Positions 50,870 to 52,888 of a stretch of 52,888 nt of DNA are shown here, one piece after another. Under the pieces are notes generated by a model. The model saw nothing but the letters and a program-made list of their open reading frames with translations. It was not told the DNA's origin and ran no database searches. The stretch comes from an uncultured Christensenella sp. (lineage in GTDB: Bacteria > Bacillota > Clostridia > Christensenellales > Borkfalkiaceae). Positions within the stretch are counted from its first letter, which is position 1. Each line of letters opens with the position of its first letter. The DNA is taken from the NCBI GenBank assembly GCA_910578565.1, contig CAJTQF010000002.1, positions 1 through 52,888 on the forward strand. Reading direction: 5' to 3'. The position numbers were made by a program, and so were the translations under genes.

Positions 50870-50896
50870 GGCGGCGCGGATTTCATCCGCGCCGCC
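50870..50896 (+). terminator. Hairpin after pgm
   Basis: 12-bp stem GGCGGCGCGGAT/ATCCGCGCCGCC, loop TTC, tail CGTTTATATT. Confidence 0.75.
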
Positions 50897-50899
50897 CGT

Positions 50900-50974
50900 T
50901 TATATTCCTATAAAGCAAATAGCGGCGGAAACGGCAATTGCAATGCGCGCCGCTTTTTTTATTACGTTAATCAT
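50900..50974 (-). CDS. 24-aa hydrophobic peptide
   Basis: Translates as a short basic start (MINVIKKAARIA) then a hydrophobic run to the end (IAVSAAICFIGI). ATG overlaps the stop of the 58-aa gene upstream (ATGA), so it would be made by coupling. Such size and shape fit a membrane micro-peptide. No family recognised; may be chance. Confidence 0.4.
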   Translation of the reverse strand: MINVIKKAARIAIAVSAAICFIGI

Positions 50975-51147
50975 ACTTTTGTCGCCTTTTCCGTTCTTTC
51001 GGCTACGTTAAGCCCTTTAATTGTCCTTAAATCGTCAAAAAGACGCTCTGTATCGGCGCAGTAAACGCGGTCCAAACACTCCCCGTCAAATTCGTGGCGG
51101 CTTTTTATAATTTCTTTCTGCCTTTCAATATACGCCGAATAAGTCAT
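50971..51147 (-). CDS. 58-aa protein divergent from the WYL regulator
   Basis: 58 aa, charged and mostly helical, family not recognised (starts MTYSAYIERQKEIIKSR, later DDLRTIKGLNVAE). AAGGAG lies 8 nt before ATG 51147, a strong site that supports it as a real gene. It overlaps the 24-aa frame by 4 bp. It diverges from the WYL regulator across a region with a 15-bp palindrome, so it may be a target of that regulator (inference). Confidence 0.6.
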   Translation of the reverse strand: MTYSAYIERQKEIIKSRHEFDGECLDRVYCADTERLFDDLRTIKGLNVAERTEKATKV

Positions 51148-51187
51148 CTCTTCTTCTCCTTTTACAAAACCATTATATTATTTATAG

Positions 51188-51216
51188 TTGACAATTATTG
51201 TCATATATGGTAAAAT
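51188..51216 (+). promoter_or_regulatory. WYL regulator promoter with overlapping palindrome
   Basis: -35 TTGACA (51188-51193), 17-bp spacer, -10 TAAAAT (51211-51216). A perfect 15-bp palindrome TGACAAT-T-ATTGTCA (51189-51203) overlaps the -35: a likely operator for self-control and control of the divergent peptides. A minus-strand TATAAT (51177-51172) may serve the peptides. Confidence 0.65.
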
Positions 51217-51290
51217 TTTTTTAATAATTTCAACGGTTTATACTATTCGGCACATTTTAAATATATGCCGGAAATTCAAAAGGAGTTTAT

Positions 51291-52211
51291 ATGAAATATC
51301 AGATTATGATTGACATTATGATGACTCTTTTGTCAAAACGCAAAATGACCGCCCGCCAGCTTGCCGACAGGTACGAAATTTCCGCCCGCAGCGTTTACCG
51401 CTACGTTGAAGAACTTAACGTCTGCGGCGTTCCTGTTGACGTTGAACGTGGAAGATACGGCGGAATTTCCATTCCCGACACCTTCCGCCTGCCTTCCTAC
51501 TATTTTACGCGTGAAGAATATACCGCGACAGTAAACGCGCTGGGAGCGATGGCTTCTCAGGTTGACGACAAAAACGTTTTAACCGCTATGGACAAACTGC
51601 AACGCCGCCAAAAAACCGAAAAACGCGAACTTTCGGTTTGCGGAAACATTTTAGTCGACGGCGGAAACTGGTGGGGAGGAAATAAATTTTCAAAAAAAAT
51701 GAAGGTCTGCGAACAGGCGGTCAATGAAAGCAAGTCGTTACTTATAGATTACATATCAAGAAGCGGCGAACATTCTAAAAGGGTTATTGACCCGCACCTT
51801 CTCATTTTCAAACAAAATATATGGTACGTTTATGCTTTCTGCCATACAAAACAGACTTTCAGAACTTTCAAAATAGGCAGAATTAAAAACGCCGCCTTTA
51901 CCGGTAGCGTTTTTACAAAGCGTGAATTCACGCGCGACGAAATTGATTTGGATTTTTATGTTTCAAGCGACAAACTGATAAACGTCACTCTTGAAATTGA
52001 TAAAAGCTCCCTCTCCGACGCAGAAGAATGGCTGGGCATAGACAATATAGAACCGTCAGGCGACGGCTTTATAGCCAATCTTGCCCTGCCGGACGACGGC
52101 GGACTTGTGAACAAAATTTTAAGTTACGGCGGCGCGGTAAAAGTTTTGCAACCGCCCGAACTTAAAATAAAATTAAGCGAAACGGCTAAAAAAATAGCCG
52201 CATCGTATTAA
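51291..52211 (+). CDS. WYL-domain transcriptional regulator (YafY/DeoR-like)
   Basis: 306 aa. N-terminal winged HTH (about 5-60; RKMTARQLADRYEISARSVYRYVEEL), then a WYL domain (~140-210; WYVYAFCHTKQTFRTFKIGRI) and a C-terminal WCX-type extension. WYL domains sense nucleotides or nucleic acids in several families. AAAAGGAG precedes ATG. Divergent from two small peptides. Confidence 0.92.
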   Translation: MKYQIMIDIMMTLLSKRKMTARQLADRYEISARSVYRYVEELNVCGVPVDVERGRYGGISIPDTFRLPSYYFTREEYTATVNALGAMASQVDDKNVLTAMDKLQRRQKTEKRELSVCGNILVDGGNWWGGNKFSKKMKVCEQAVNESKSLLIDYISRSGEHSKRVIDPHLLIFKQNIWYVYAFCHTKQTFRTFKIGRIKNAAFTGSVFTKREFTRDEIDLDFYVSSDKLINVTLEIDKSSLSDAEEWLGIDNIEPSGDGFIANLALPDDGGLVNKILSYGGAVKVLQPPELKIKLSETAKKIAASY

Positions 52212-52280
52212 AAAACGCGGCACCGTATTACCGTAATTCCCATAGGGAATATTAGGTAAGCCGTAGGCGAACGAGAATTA

Positions 52281-52305
52281 GGCGTGGCGTGAAGCCACGC
52301 CTTTT
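52281..52305 (+). terminator. Terminator after the WYL regulator
   Basis: GGCGTGGC (52281-52288), loop GTGAA, GCCACGCC (52294-52301), TTTT tail. Just upstream, ATTCCCATAGGGAAT (52236-52250) is a separate palindrome. Confidence 0.75.
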
Positions 52306-52327
52306 CTCTTGTCTGGTTTTAGTTGCT

Positions 52328-52888
52328 TTAATTGTCGTAATCGTCATCGAAGAACGGCGGTTGTATTGCGCCCACTAAATTATAGACTATTTCAACCGTT
52401 TGTCTGTAATGTCCGTTTACTTTCGTTTTCTCGTGGACGATTACCTTGTCAATGAACGAGCGCAGAATTTCGGGCGTGAGTTCTTCAAAGTTACTGTACT
52501 TGTAGATGAGTAGCATAAAGTCGAGAATTTTATCGTCTTGCGCTTTGGCTTTCTCGATTTCCGCTTTCAGAACTTTGACGCGCTCTATCAGCGTGGCTTG
52601 TTCCGTTTCGTAGGTATCACTCATTTTCAAATACCGTTCTTCCGAGATTTTACCCGTAACCTTATCTTCGTATAGGCTCTCTATAATCTTGTCGAACTTG
52701 TCAATGCGTTCTTCAGAAGTTTCTATTTCGCGTAGGTTCTCTTTGAGTTCCTTTTTCGTTTTCGCTTCGGCGTCCTTGCGTAAGGTCTGTAAAAATTCTT
52801 CGTTGTGGTTCTTGGCAAAGTGAATTGTACGCTTCAAATCGTCCTGTATGATTGCCGTTATCGCTTTAACCGTAATTTGGTGCGAAGT
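52328..52888 (-). CDS. Serine site-specific recombinase, C-terminal part (5' end outside window)
   Basis: 186 codons visible and still open at the window edge, so the N-terminal catalytic resolvase domain lies beyond 52888. The visible part has a long coiled coil (about 25-115 of this piece; EERYLKMSDTYETEQATL) and ends in IDKVIVHEKTKVNGHYRQTVEIVYN, the DUF4368-type C-terminus of large serine recombinases found on clostridial integrative elements. Ends in an acidic tail. This marks an edge of a mobile element. Confidence 0.85.
   Translation of the reverse strand, partial: TSHQITVKAITAIIQDDLKRTIHFAKNHNEEFLQTLRKDAEAKTKKELKENLREIETSEERIDKFDKIIESLYEDKVTGKISEERYLKMSDTYETEQATLIERVKVLKAEIEKAKAQDDKILDFMLLIYKYSNFEELTPEILRSFIDKVIVHEKTKVNGHYRQTVEIVYNLVGAIQPPFFDDDYDN

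Noticed and set aside
1..52888. CRISPR array, rRNA, tmRNA, prophage, toxin-antitoxin pair
   Set aside because: No spaced direct-repeat array, rRNA sequence, tmRNA or phage structural gene was seen; the two small HTH genes at 12.3-12.9 kb have no adjacent toxin.

Overview
The window is 52.9 kb of bacterial chromosome from what looks like a low-to-mid GC monoderm, most likely an uncultured Clostridia-type Firmicute. The grounds are secG, rsfS with nadD-yqeK, obg-yhbY, DUF1934 and DUF1540 proteins, a fused NadD-YqeK, dimeric-type glycyl-tRNA synthetase, formate-tetrahydrofolate ligase, and a SAM riboswitch ahead of metK. Genes are tightly packed on both strands. Many single genes carry a near-consensus -35/-10 promoter with 17 bp spacing. 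No rRNA, CRISPR array or prophage is visible. Coding sequence has strong codon bias, so long antisense shadow frames are common and were left out.

Layout. 0.1-8.3 kb is mostly minus strand: a DeoC-like protein with an altered active site, rsfS and nadD-yqeK, then a tyrA-DUF1934-MBL hydrolase-rho-obg-yhbY cluster read from a promoter near 8.34 kb; two small membrane proteins read the other way. 8.4-12.1 kb is a glycolytic operon pgk-tpiA-gpmI. 12.1-12.9 kb holds a tandemly duplicated unit: terminator hairpin, 67-bp inverted-repeat element, two palindromic operators 30 bp apart, small HTH regulator. The two copies have kept their spacing but diverged in operator sequence. 13-19 kb carries an EamA transporter, secG, rnr, smpB and the methionine pair metY-metA. 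19-25 kb has a lipoprotein trypsin-like protease, a UDP-sugar pyrophosphorylase and a Nudix-lemA-DUF2207 operon. 25-35 kb has rplI, a DUF1540 peptide, a CvpA-like membrane protein, glnS, fhs, glyS, a membrane protein with an integrase-like core-binding domain, an ABC-F ATPase and a radical SAM protein.

36-38.6 kb is a SAM-riboswitch-controlled GNAT-metK-comF operon, followed by tRNA-Ser(UGA) preceded by two 89-bp tRNA-like repeats and followed by a small AT-rich island (zinc-ribbon peptide, HTH-membrane regulator). 40-51 kb has a large GNAT-like protein, cardiolipin synthase, a YwaF-like membrane protein, a Na/Pi cotransporter, trmL, rdgB, a YfcE-type phosphoesterase, a membrane protein and a phosphohexomutase. 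The right end has a two-peptide micro-operon divergent from a WYL regulator, then the 3' part of a serine recombinase that runs off the window, so a mobile element probably starts near 52.2-52.3 kb.

How parts work together: MetA (Glu111, acetyl type) and MetY should make homocysteine by direct sulfhydrylation; MetK, under a SAM-sensing leader, uses the resulting methionine. PGK, TIM and iPGM form lower glycolysis. Fhs supplies one-carbon units. A recurring theme is promoters whose -10 box lies about 6 nt before the start codon with no Shine-Dalgarno sequence, which predicts leaderless mRNAs for at least six genes.
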